Assembly: GCF_015831345.1 (NCBI RefSeq)
Contig: NZ_JADWYS010000001.1
Coordinates: 62,001-126,000 of the forward strand
Origin: Caenimonas aquaedulcis
Lineage (GTDB): Bacteria > Pseudomonadota > Gammaproteobacteria > Burkholderiales > Burkholderiaceae_C
DNA length: 64,000 nucleotides
Direction: 5' to 3'
The translations under genes and the position numbers were made by a program. Positions 16,207 to 25,735 of the stretch are shown one piece after another; position 1 is the stretch's first letter; each line of letters opens with the position of its first letter. A model generated the notes under the pieces. That model saw only the letters and a list, made by a program, of their open reading frames with translations, was not told the DNA's origin and searched no databases.

Positions 16207-16593
16207 CTATTTTCGCACAGACGACGCCAGCTGGAGGCAGTAATCGAGCAGCGCATCGGTCTCGATCGACTTGTCGAAGACGCCGTCGCTGCCGAGCTGC
16301 AGGCACTGGCGGCGCACGTCGGGGTTCGCGGTGCCCGTGAGCACCACCACCTTGCGCGACGGATCGCGGCCCTGCAGCGAGCGCAGCACGCCGAACCCGC
16401 TGCCGCCGTGCTCCAGGACGATGTCGACGATGGCGACGTCCCACTGGTTGCCAGGGTCGGCCAGCCAGGCGAGGGCGGCCTTTTCGCTGCCCGCGACGCC
16501 CGCGGTCGTGATGCCGGCCAGCTCGGCCAGCGCCTCGGACAGGCTGTCGCGGATGGCCACGTTGTCCTCCACCACGAACGCTCTCAGGCCCAC
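16207..16593 (-). CDS. Single-domain response regulator
   Basis: 128-residue CheY-like receiver. Key positions are the acidic pair in FVVEDNVAIRDSL, phospho-acceptor Asp in DVAIVDIVLEHGGSGFGVL, Thr in VVVLTGTANPDV and Lys in GVFDKSIETD, so phosphorylation competence is intact. The start is GTG 16593, with GGAG 8 nt upstream; the frame stays open far upstream only as a GC-rich artefact. It precedes the Rcp1-like receiver by 29 bp. No cognate histidine kinase lies in this window. Confidence 0.85.
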   Translation of the reverse strand: MGLRAFVVEDNVAIRDSLSEALAELAGITTAGVAGSEKAALAWLADPGNQWDVAIVDIVLEHGGSGFGVLRSLQGRDPSRKVVVLTGTANPDVRRQCLQLGSDGVFDKSIETDALLDYCLQLASSVRK

Positions 16594-16673
16594 TGCTCGT
16601 CTCCTTGGCGCATGCGCGCACCCACCGTACTCATGCCGACACTGTACCTCCGGCGCGCATCGCGCGGGTAGGT

Positions 16674-17420
16674 TCAGGAGCGCGCGAGCAGGACAGGCAA
16701 GGCCGACACAAGCATGGCGGCGCCCGATGCGGTGAGCAGGCCCAGCACGACCTTGCGGAACGCGGCCTCGCTGATGCCGAGGTACAGCCTCGCACCGAGC
16801 AGCGAGGGGACCAGCATCGCGGGGGCGACGATGGCCAGGAGCGGCAACATCGCGCGCGTGGTGATGCCGGTGGCGACATAGCTTGCGAAGCTGACCGCGA
16901 GCATCGCGAGGTTGAAGTTCTGGATCACGGAGCGCGTGGTGTCCCGGTCCAGGCCGCCCATAGTGCACCACAGGGTGGGCACCACGCCCGAGAAGCCGCC
17001 GAGGCCGCCCATGACACCGCCGGCCGCGCCCGCGACCGCGTCGCCGGCACGCCCGCCGCGGATGCGCGGCAGCCGCGCGGAAAAGAACATGGCCGGGCAC
17101 ATGACGATGAGCAGCAGGCCGAGCAGGGCCTTGAACAGCACGACGTCCAGGCGCGGCAGCAGGTAGAGGCCGAGCGGCAGGCCGCACAGGCCGCCCAGCA
17201 CGAAGGGGGCCAGCAGCTTCGCGTCGAATCCTCGTCGCACCGTGACGGCCGCGATGACCTGCCCGGTGAGGCCTCCGAACACGGCGAGCGAGGCCGCGAG
17301 CTGGGGCTCCAGCGTCCAGGCCCATAGCGACATGCTGGTGAGGCTGAAGCCGAAGCCCGACAGGCCCTGCACGAAGCCGGCCAGCGCCGCGCCCGCGATG
17401 ACGATGAGGATCAGCTCCAC
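16674..17420 (-). CDS. TauE/SafE family membrane transporter
   Basis: 248-residue permease with about seven to eight hydrophobic segments and the family's internally duplicated look. GFVQGLSGFGFSLTSMS near the N-terminus and GGVMGGLGGFSGVVPTLW in the middle are the two family motifs. Members export or import organic anions and sulfur compounds (sulfite, sulfoacetate and others); the substrate here is unknown. The GTG start at 17420 is only 10 bp after the gcvP stop, with no clear ribosome binding site, so it is probably the last gene of the glycine-riboswitch-controlled operon. Confidence 0.87.
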   Translation of the reverse strand: MELILIVIAGAALAGFVQGLSGFGFSLTSMSLWAWTLEPQLAASLAVFGGLTGQVIAAVTVRRGFDAKLLAPFVLGGLCGLPLGLYLLPRLDVVLFKALLGLLLIVMCPAMFFSARLPRIRGGRAGDAVAGAAGGVMGGLGGFSGVVPTLWCTMGGLDRDTTRSVIQNFNLAMLAVSFASYVATGITTRAMLPLLAIVAPAMLVPSLLGARLYLGISEAAFRKVVLGLLTASGAAMLVSALPVLLARS

Positions 17421-17430
17421 ATCGGCGGCA

Positions 17431-20322
<2,892 letters not shown>

Positions 20323-20330
20323 GGGCAGGC

Positions 20331-20705
20331 TCAGTCGTTCTTGGAGAATTTGGCGTAGGCGGGCTCGTCCATCAGGACGTCGAATTCCGCCATGTCCTTG
20401 ATGAGGATCTTGAAGAACCAGCCGTTGCCCATCGGGTCGGTATTTGCGAGCGCGGGGTTGGCGCGCAGTTCCTCGTTGACTTCCGTCACTTCCCCCGCGA
20501 TGGGCATGAAGACGTCGGCGGCGGCCTTGACGGACTCGACCACGCCCGCGACCTCGCCCTTGTTGTAGACGCGGCCCACCTCGGGCAGGTCGACGAACAC
20601 GACGTCGCCCAGCGCGTCCTGCGCGTGCAGCGTGATGCCCACGACGGCGGCTTCATGGTCCTCGAGCTGGATCCATTCGTGGTCTTCGGTGTACTTCATC
20701 GTCAT
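20331..20705 (-). CDS. gcvH: Glycine cleavage system H protein
   Basis: 124-residue lipoyl carrier. The lipoylated lysine is Lys60 in [24 protein letters not shown] and [11 protein letters not shown] are the flanking signatures. It shuttles the aminomethyl intermediate between GcvP, GcvT and lipoamide dehydrogenase. ATG 20705 has AGGAGAACACCC ahead of it; a second ATG lies two codons in. It sits 37 bp after gcvT and 8 bp before gcvP. No lpd gene is in the window. Confidence 0.97.
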   Translation of the reverse strand: MTMKYTEDHEWIQLEDHEAAVVGITLHAQDALGDVVFVDLPEVGRVYNKGEVAGVVESVKAAADVFMPIAGEVTEVNEELRANPALANTDPMGNGWFFKILIKDMAEFDVLMDEPAYAKFSKND

Positions 20706-20742
20706 GGGTGTTCTCCTGGGATGGGCAGAGTGGGGAAAAGGA

Positions 20743-21879
20743 TCAGCCGCGGTAATAGCGGTTGGGAACGAAGGGCAGGGGCGCGACTTCCATGGCCACG
20801 GGCTTGCCGCGAACCATCGCCGTGACGCGCGTGCCGTTGGCGGCGAGGGCGGGCGGCACGTAGCCCATGGCCACGGGCTTGTCCACGCTGGGTCCGAGCA
20901 GTCCGCTCGTCACCTCGCCGATGGCCTGGCCCTGCGCGTCGTGCAGGGGCGTGTGCTCGCGCACCGGCACGCGCTCGAGGGCGACAAGGCCCACGCGTTT
21001 GCGCGCGAGCGGCACCGTGCCGTCGAGCTGGCCGAGCACGCGGTCCGCGCCGGGGAAGCCGCCGGCGCGCTCGCCACCGGTGCGGCGCACCTTCTGGATC
21101 GCCCAGTTGAGCGCGGCCTCCACGGGCGTCGTCGTCGTGTCGATGTCGTTGCCGTAGAGGCACAGGCCCGCTTCGAGACGCAGCGAGTTGCGCGCCCCCA
21201 GGCCCACGGGCTTCACTTCGGGCTGAGCGAGCAATGCGCGCGCGAAGGCCACGGCCTGCGTCTCCTGCACGGAGATTTCGAAGCCGTCCTCGCCGGTGTA
21301 GCCGCTGCGCGTGATGAAAAGCTCGCCGCCGTTCCACTCGAACGCGCCGCCGGTCATGAAGACCAGCTGCTTGACGCCCGGCACCACGCGCTGCAGCGCG
21401 GTCACGGCCTCCGGTCCCTGAAGCGCGAGCAGGGCACGCTCGGGCATGGGCGTCACCTCGCAGCGCGAGCCGATGCGATTCTGGATGTGCGCGATGTCGC
21501 CGTGCTTGCAGGCGCCGTTGACGATGACGAAGAGGTTGTCGTCGCCGCGGTTCACGAACATCAGGTCGTCGATGATCGTGCCCTCGTCGGTGAGGAGCAG
21601 GCCGTAGCGCTGCTTGCCGACGGCCAGGCCCATCACGTCCACGGGCATCAGCGTTTCGAAGGCCGCCGCCGCGTCCGGGCCGGAGAGGCTCAGCTGGCCC
21701 ATGTGCGACACGTCGAACAGGCCCGCATGCTCCCGCGTGTGCCGGTGTTCGGCCATCAGGCCGGTGGGGTACTGGACCGGCATGGCGTAGCCGGCGAAGG
21801 GAACCATGCGCGCGCCGAGCTCGACGTGCAGCGCGTTCAGGGGCGTATGGAGAAGGTGTTGTTCTTCGCTGTCGGCCAA
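20743..21879 (-). CDS. gcvT: Aminomethyltransferase, T protein of glycine cleavage
   Basis: 378-residue T protein, which transfers the methylene group from the GcvH-bound intermediate to tetrahydrofolate and releases ammonia. Family marks are HTPLNALHVELGARMVPFAG, FDVSHMGQLSLSGPDA and the C-terminal glycine-rich SGLLGPSVDKPVAMGYV. The frame has no suitable ATG: the first in-frame ATGs are either far upstream, inside the riboswitch, or inside the conserved core. TTG at 21879 is therefore chosen; it has a GGAG ribosome binding site at a 6-nt spacing. It is the first gene of the riboswitch-controlled operon. Confidence 0.94.
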   Translation of the reverse strand: MADSEEQHLLHTPLNALHVELGARMVPFAGYAMPVQYPTGLMAEHRHTREHAGLFDVSHMGQLSLSGPDAAAAFETLMPVDVMGLAVGKQRYGLLLTDEGTIIDDLMFVNRGDDNLFVIVNGACKHGDIAHIQNRIGSRCEVTPMPERALLALQGPEAVTALQRVVPGVKQLVFMTGGAFEWNGGELFITRSGYTGEDGFEISVQETQAVAFARALLAQPEVKPVGLGARNSLRLEAGLCLYGNDIDTTTTPVEAALNWAIQKVRRTGGERAGGFPGADRVLGQLDGTVPLARKRVGLVALERVPVREHTPLHDAQGQAIGEVTSGLLGPSVDKPVAMGYVPPALAANGTRVTAMVRGKPVAMEVAPLPFVPNRYYRG

Positions 21880-21953
21880 GGGGCTCTCCAGGGGCGGCTG
21901 ATCGAGGCCCGCCGGAGCGGGCCGGAACCATCGTACACACGATGGGCGGCCCC

Positions 21954-22165
21954 TGCTGTCCCTTTTACCTGAGAGATTCGCCCGCCTCATCCGTGGGGAT
22001 GCGGCGGGTTTGCTCCTTCGGTGGATCGCCTTCCCCGCGGGGCGGCGACCTCTCTCCAGCAAGGTGACGCCCCGCGATGGAAGCGCCTTGTCAGTCCTGT
22101 TTGCCTGAGCGTTCGGCTATGCGCCTGCGCCTTCGGCGGCTCCCTTGCGGGGGCTCTCTCCTGAC
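21954..22165 (-). promoter_or_regulatory. Tandem glycine riboswitch upstream of gcvT
   Basis: Two glycine aptamers in series on the minus strand. Aptamer 1 (22165-22090) opens GTCAGGAGAGAGC, contains GCCGAAGGCGCAGGC and ends CGCTCAGGCAAACAGGACTG, its first and last five bases pairing (GTCAG/CTGAC). Aptamer 2 (22061-21954) opens TGCTGGAGAGAGG, contains CCACCGAAGGAGCAAAC and ends AATCTCTCAGGTAAAAGGGA, closed by TGCTG/CAGCA. This is the classic conserved core of both aptamers. Downstream of aptamer 2 come two short hairpins and the gcvT ribosome binding site, with no U-tract, so control is probably translational. Confidence 0.95.
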
Positions 22166-22172
22166 GGGTTGG

Positions 22173-22178
22173 AGTATA
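22173..22178 (-). promoter_or_regulatory. Candidate -10 hexamer for the gcv operon
   Basis: TATACT on the minus strand lies 3 bp downstream of the etfD stop codon and about 7 nt before the first paired base of riboswitch aptamer 1, an ideal spacing for transcription to begin at the aptamer. The corresponding -35 box would fall inside the etfD coding end and is not a good match (CGAATT). Inference. Confidence 0.4.
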
Positions 22179-22181
22179 GCC

Positions 22182-23879
22182 TCACATATTCGTGTAATTC
22201 GGCCCGCCGCCGCCCTCCGGCGTGACCCACACGATGTTCTGCGTCGGGTCCTTGATGTCGCAGGTCTTGCAGTGCACGCAGTTCTGCGCGTTGATCTGCA
22301 GGCGGTCGGTGTCGTCGGGGTTCTTCACGAACTCGTAGACGCCGGCCGGGCAGTAGCGCGCCTCGGGACCCGCGTATTTCGCGAGGTTCACCTGGACGGG
22401 CACGGAGTTGTCCTTGAGCGTCAGGTGCGCGGGCTGGTCTTCCGCGTGGTTGGTGTTGGAAATGAACACCGACGACAACCGGTCGAAGGTGAGCTTGCCG
22501 TCCGGCTTTGGATAGACGATCGGCTTGCACTGGGCGGCCGGCTTCAGCGCCGCATGGTCGGGCGTGTCGCGGTGGCGCGTCCACGGCATGCGGCCGCGCA
22601 GCACAAATTGCTCGATACCCGTCATCACGGTCGCGGGCAGCAGGCCCAGCTTGAACCAGCTCTTGAAATTGCGCGCCTTGTTCAGCTCCTCGTGCAGCCA
22701 CGACTTCTCGAAAGCCTCCGGGTACGCGCTGAGCTCGTCGTGCTGGCGCCCGTTCGTCACGGCGTCGTAGGCCGCCTTGGCGGCGAGCATGCCCGTCTTG
22801 ATCGCGGCGTGGCTGCCCTTGATGCGCGAGACGTTGAGGTAGCCGGCGTCGCAGCCCACCAGCGCGCCGCCGGGAAACACCGTCTTGGGCAGGCTCAGCA
22901 AACCGCCGGCGGTGATGGCGCGCGCGCCGTACGACACGCGTTTGGCGGGCTTGATGCCCTGCGCCTCGTCGCCTTCCAGGTACCAGCGGACATTGGGGTG
23001 CGTCTTCCAGCGCTGGAATTCCTCGAAGGGGCTCAGGTACGGGTTCGAATAGTCGAGGCCGGTGATGAATCCCATCACCACCTGGTTGTTTTCCATGTGG
23101 TACAGGAAGGAGCCGCCGTAGGTGTCGTTGTCCAGCGGCCAGCCGGCGGTGTGCATGACGAAGCCGGGCTGGTGGCGCTTGGGATCGATCTCCCACAGCT
23201 CCTTGATGCCCAGGCCGTAGGCCTGCGGGTCGCGGCCCTCGTCGAGCTTGAAGCGCGCGATGAGCTGCTTGCCCAGGTGCCCGCGCGAGCCCTCCGCGAA
23301 GATCGTGTACTTCGCGTGCAGCTCCATCCCGAGCTGGAAGCTGTCGGTCGGCTCGCCGTCCTTGCCCACGCCCATGTTCCCGGTGGCGACGCCCTTGACG
23401 GAGCCGTTCTCGTTGTAGAGCACCTCGGCGGCGGGAAAGCCAGGAAAGATTTCCACGCCCAGGCCCTCCGCCTGCTGCGCGAGCCAGCGCGTGAGGTTGC
23501 CCAGGCTGATGACGTAGTTGCCGTGGTTCTGGAAGTTCGGCGGCAAGAGGAAGCCCGGCGTGCGGATCGCGGACTTCTCGCCGAAGAACATCATGGCGTC
23601 CTCGGTGACCGGCTGGTTCAGCGGCGCGCCGAGTGCCTTCCAGTCGGGGATGAGCTCCGTGAGCGCGCGCGGATCCATGATTGCGCCCGACAGGATGTGC
23701 GCCCCCGGCTCCGAGCCCTTCTCCAGCACGACGACGGACACCTCCTTGCCGTGCTCCGCCGCGAGCTGCTTCAGGCGGATCGCGGTGGACAGGCCCGCGG
23801 GCCCGCCTCCGACGACGACGACGTCGTATTCCATGGCTTCGCGCGGTCCGAACTGGGCGAGTATTTCTTCGTGTGTCAT
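22182..23879 (-). CDS. etfD: Electron transfer flavoprotein-ubiquinone oxidoreductase
   Basis: 565-residue ETF-QO that passes electrons from reduced ETF (fatty-acid and amino-acid oxidation) to ubiquinone at the inner membrane. The FAD-binding motif VVVVGGGPAGLSTAIRLK is near residue 20. The C-terminal [4Fe-4S] cluster ligands are in RYCPAGVYEF and QNCVHCKTCDIKDPTQNI. Length matches family members (about 550-560). ATG 23879 gives the usual N-terminus; the longer frame upstream lacks homology. It is divergent from an SDR gene, and its stop codon almost touches the glycine riboswitch. Confidence 0.95.
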   Translation of the reverse strand: MTHEEILAQFGPREAMEYDVVVVGGGPAGLSTAIRLKQLAAEHGKEVSVVVLEKGSEPGAHILSGAIMDPRALTELIPDWKALGAPLNQPVTEDAMMFFGEKSAIRTPGFLLPPNFQNHGNYVISLGNLTRWLAQQAEGLGVEIFPGFPAAEVLYNENGSVKGVATGNMGVGKDGEPTDSFQLGMELHAKYTIFAEGSRGHLGKQLIARFKLDEGRDPQAYGLGIKELWEIDPKRHQPGFVMHTAGWPLDNDTYGGSFLYHMENNQVVMGFITGLDYSNPYLSPFEEFQRWKTHPNVRWYLEGDEAQGIKPAKRVSYGARAITAGGLLSLPKTVFPGGALVGCDAGYLNVSRIKGSHAAIKTGMLAAKAAYDAVTNGRQHDELSAYPEAFEKSWLHEELNKARNFKSWFKLGLLPATVMTGIEQFVLRGRMPWTRHRDTPDHAALKPAAQCKPIVYPKPDGKLTFDRLSSVFISNTNHAEDQPAHLTLKDNSVPVQVNLAKYAGPEARYCPAGVYEFVKNPDDTDRLQINAQNCVHCKTCDIKDPTQNIVWVTPEGGGGPNYTNM

Positions 23880-24016
23880 GGGGCTTGCGTTGATAATGAT
23901 TTGGACGAACGGGGAGCGGCCGGGCGGACTCGCCGATGAGGTGGATTCTATGCGCCGCACCTCTCTCGCCGCCGCCGTCCCGGGGGCGGAAAAGACATTT
24001 TGGGCAGGAGACTCCA

Positions 24017-24799
24017 GTGAGCTACAGCATCGATCTATCGGGCCGCGTCGCCTTCGTCACGGGCGCGTCCAGCGGCCTGGGCGCGCAATTCGCGCGCACG
24101 CTGTCGCGCGCCGGCGCGGCCGTCGTGCTGGCGAGCCGCCGCATCGAGAAGCTCAAGGAGCTGCGCGCGCAGATCGAGGCCGAAGGCGGCGACGCCCACG
24201 TGACGCAGCTCGACGTCACCGACATCGACAGCATCAAGTCGGCGGTGGCGCACGCGGAAACGGAAGTCGGCTCCATCGACATCCTCGTGAACAACTCCGG
24301 CGTGTCCACGACACAGCGCATCCAGGACGTGACGGAGGAGGACTACGACTTCATCTTCGACACGAACGTGAAGGGCGCGTTCTTCGTCGCGCAGGAAGTC
24401 GGCAAGCGCATGCTGGCGCGCGCACGCGGCGCGGCGCCGGGCACCTATACGGGCGGGCGGATCATCAACATCGCGTCGATGGCGGGCCTGAAGGTGCTGC
24501 CGCAGATCGGCGCGTACTGCATGAGCAAGGCGGCGGTGGTGCAGATGACCAAGGCGATGGCGCTGGAGTGGGGCCGCTTCGAGATCAACGTGAATGCGAT
24601 CTGCCCCGGCTACATCGACACCGAGATCAATCATCACCACTGGCAGACCGAGCAGGGGCAGAAACTCATGCAGATGCTGCCGCGCAAACGCGTGGGATCG
24701 CCCGAGGACCTGGACGCGCTGGTCGTGCTGCTCGCGAGCAGCCAGAGCCATTTCATCAATGGGGCCGTGATCGCGGCGGATGACGGGTTCGGGGTTTAG
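24017..24799 (+). CDS. SDR family oxidoreductase
   Basis: 260-residue classical short-chain dehydrogenase. The cofactor motif TGASSGLGAQFART is at about residues 14-27, NNSGVST follows, and the catalytic Ser/Tyr/Lys are in INIASMAG and GAYCMSKAAVVQM. FabG-like in length, but the HHHWQTEQGQK stretch near residue 205 and absence of fatty-acid genes argue against a housekeeping ketoacyl reductase. Start GTG 24017 has a GGCAGGAG ribosome binding site 6 nt away. Being divergent from etfD, a role in acyl-CoA or amino-acid oxidation is possible but unproven. Confidence 0.87.
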   Translation: MSYSIDLSGRVAFVTGASSGLGAQFARTLSRAGAAVVLASRRIEKLKELRAQIEAEGGDAHVTQLDVTDIDSIKSAVAHAETEVGSIDILVNNSGVSTTQRIQDVTEEDYDFIFDTNVKGAFFVAQEVGKRMLARARGAAPGTYTGGRIINIASMAGLKVLPQIGAYCMSKAAVVQMTKAMALEWGRFEINVNAICPGYIDTEINHHHWQTEQGQKLMQMLPRKRVGSPEDLDALVVLLASSQSHFINGAVIAADDGFGV

Positions 24800-24816
24800 C
24801 TTTTTGAAAGCGGGTA

Positions 24817-24920
24817 CCGGACGCAGAATTCGCGGAAGTCACGCAGAAGAAGCCCAGAAAAAATGCATTTGAATTTTTCTTGAATTCATTCTGCGTAACT
24901 TCCGTGAATTCTGCGTCCGG
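24817..24920. repeat. Palindromic intergenic repeat, copy 2
   Basis: A 104-bp inverted repeat bounded by CCGGACGCAGAATTCGCGG and GTGAATTCTGCGTCCGG. It lies between the convergent SDR and AhpD-like genes, 17 bp from the first stop and 6 bp from the second. The inner arms are swapped relative to copy 3 (the left inner GAAGCCCAGAAA matches the complement of copy 3's right inner arm), so copies 2 and 3 are in opposite orientations. Confidence 0.85.
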
Positions 24921-24926
24921 CCAAGT

Positions 24927-25505
24927 TCATTTGGCCTTCGGCACCCGACCCATCAAGTAAAACTCCGGATTCGGCTGCATGTTCGAGAAGCTCGCCATGC
25001 GATTCGACAGCCCGAAGAATGCCGTGATCGCCGCGATGTCCCAGATGTCCTCGTCCGAGAAGCCGTGCGCATGCAGGGGCGCGAAGTCCTCCTCGCCGAT
25101 TTCGTGCGACGCCAGGCACACCTTTATCGCGAAGTCCAGCATCGCGCGCTGCCTGTCGGTAATGTCCGCCTTGCGGTAGTTCACCGCCACCTGGTCGGCC
25201 ACCAGCGGCTTCTTCTCGTAGATCCGCAGGATCGCCCCATGCGCGACGACGCAGTACAGGCAGCTGTTCGCGGCGCTCGTCGCCGTGACGATCATCTCGC
25301 GGTCGCCCTTGGTGAGCGAGCCTTCCTCCTTCAGCATCAAGGCGTCGTGATAGGCGAAGAAAGCGCGCCACTCCGCGGGGCGGCGCGCGAGCGCGAGGAA
25401 CACGTTGGGCACGAAGCCCGCTTTTTCCTGCACTTCGAGCACGCGCAGGCGGATGTCCTCGGGCAAATCCTTCAGTTCGGGGGCGGGATATCGCTGGGTT
25501 TTCAT
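24927..25505 (-). CDS. AhpD-like carboxymuconolactone decarboxylase family protein
   Basis: 192-residue member of the CMD/AhpD superfamily, peroxidase-related type. The redox motif CLYC lies in AANSCLYCVVAHGAILR (about residues 83-99), and DLPEDIRLRVLEVQEKAGF plus AITAFFGLSNRMASF are family features. Members act as thiol peroxidase partners or alkylhydroperoxidase-like enzymes; substrate unknown. ATG 25505 follows GGAGACCCC. The gene faces the GH5-like gene across 230 bp and its stop lies 6 bp from repeat copy 2. Confidence 0.87.
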   Translation of the reverse strand: MKTQRYPAPELKDLPEDIRLRVLEVQEKAGFVPNVFLALARRPAEWRAFFAYHDALMLKEEGSLTKGDREMIVTATSAANSCLYCVVAHGAILRIYEKKPLVADQVAVNYRKADITDRQRAMLDFAIKVCLASHEIGEEDFAPLHAHGFSDEDIWDIAAITAFFGLSNRMASFSNMQPNPEFYLMGRVPKAK

Positions 25506-25735
25506 GGGGTCTCCAAGGGGCTTTGCGTCCAAGCGTAACGCGAATGTGCGGTAGAGCACGCTGATCTTGTGGGAGTTCGCTGACGTGGCGGTAGGAACCC
25601 ATCCATTTTGCTGAGCCAACCCCGGGAAGTGGCCCAACAGTCGATACGGCAGACCCATACTCCGGCTCACCTTCACACCCGAAGTCAGCAGTACACCGTT
25701 TCATTCGGCCCGGTCCCGGCCTGAGGAGTTTCCAG

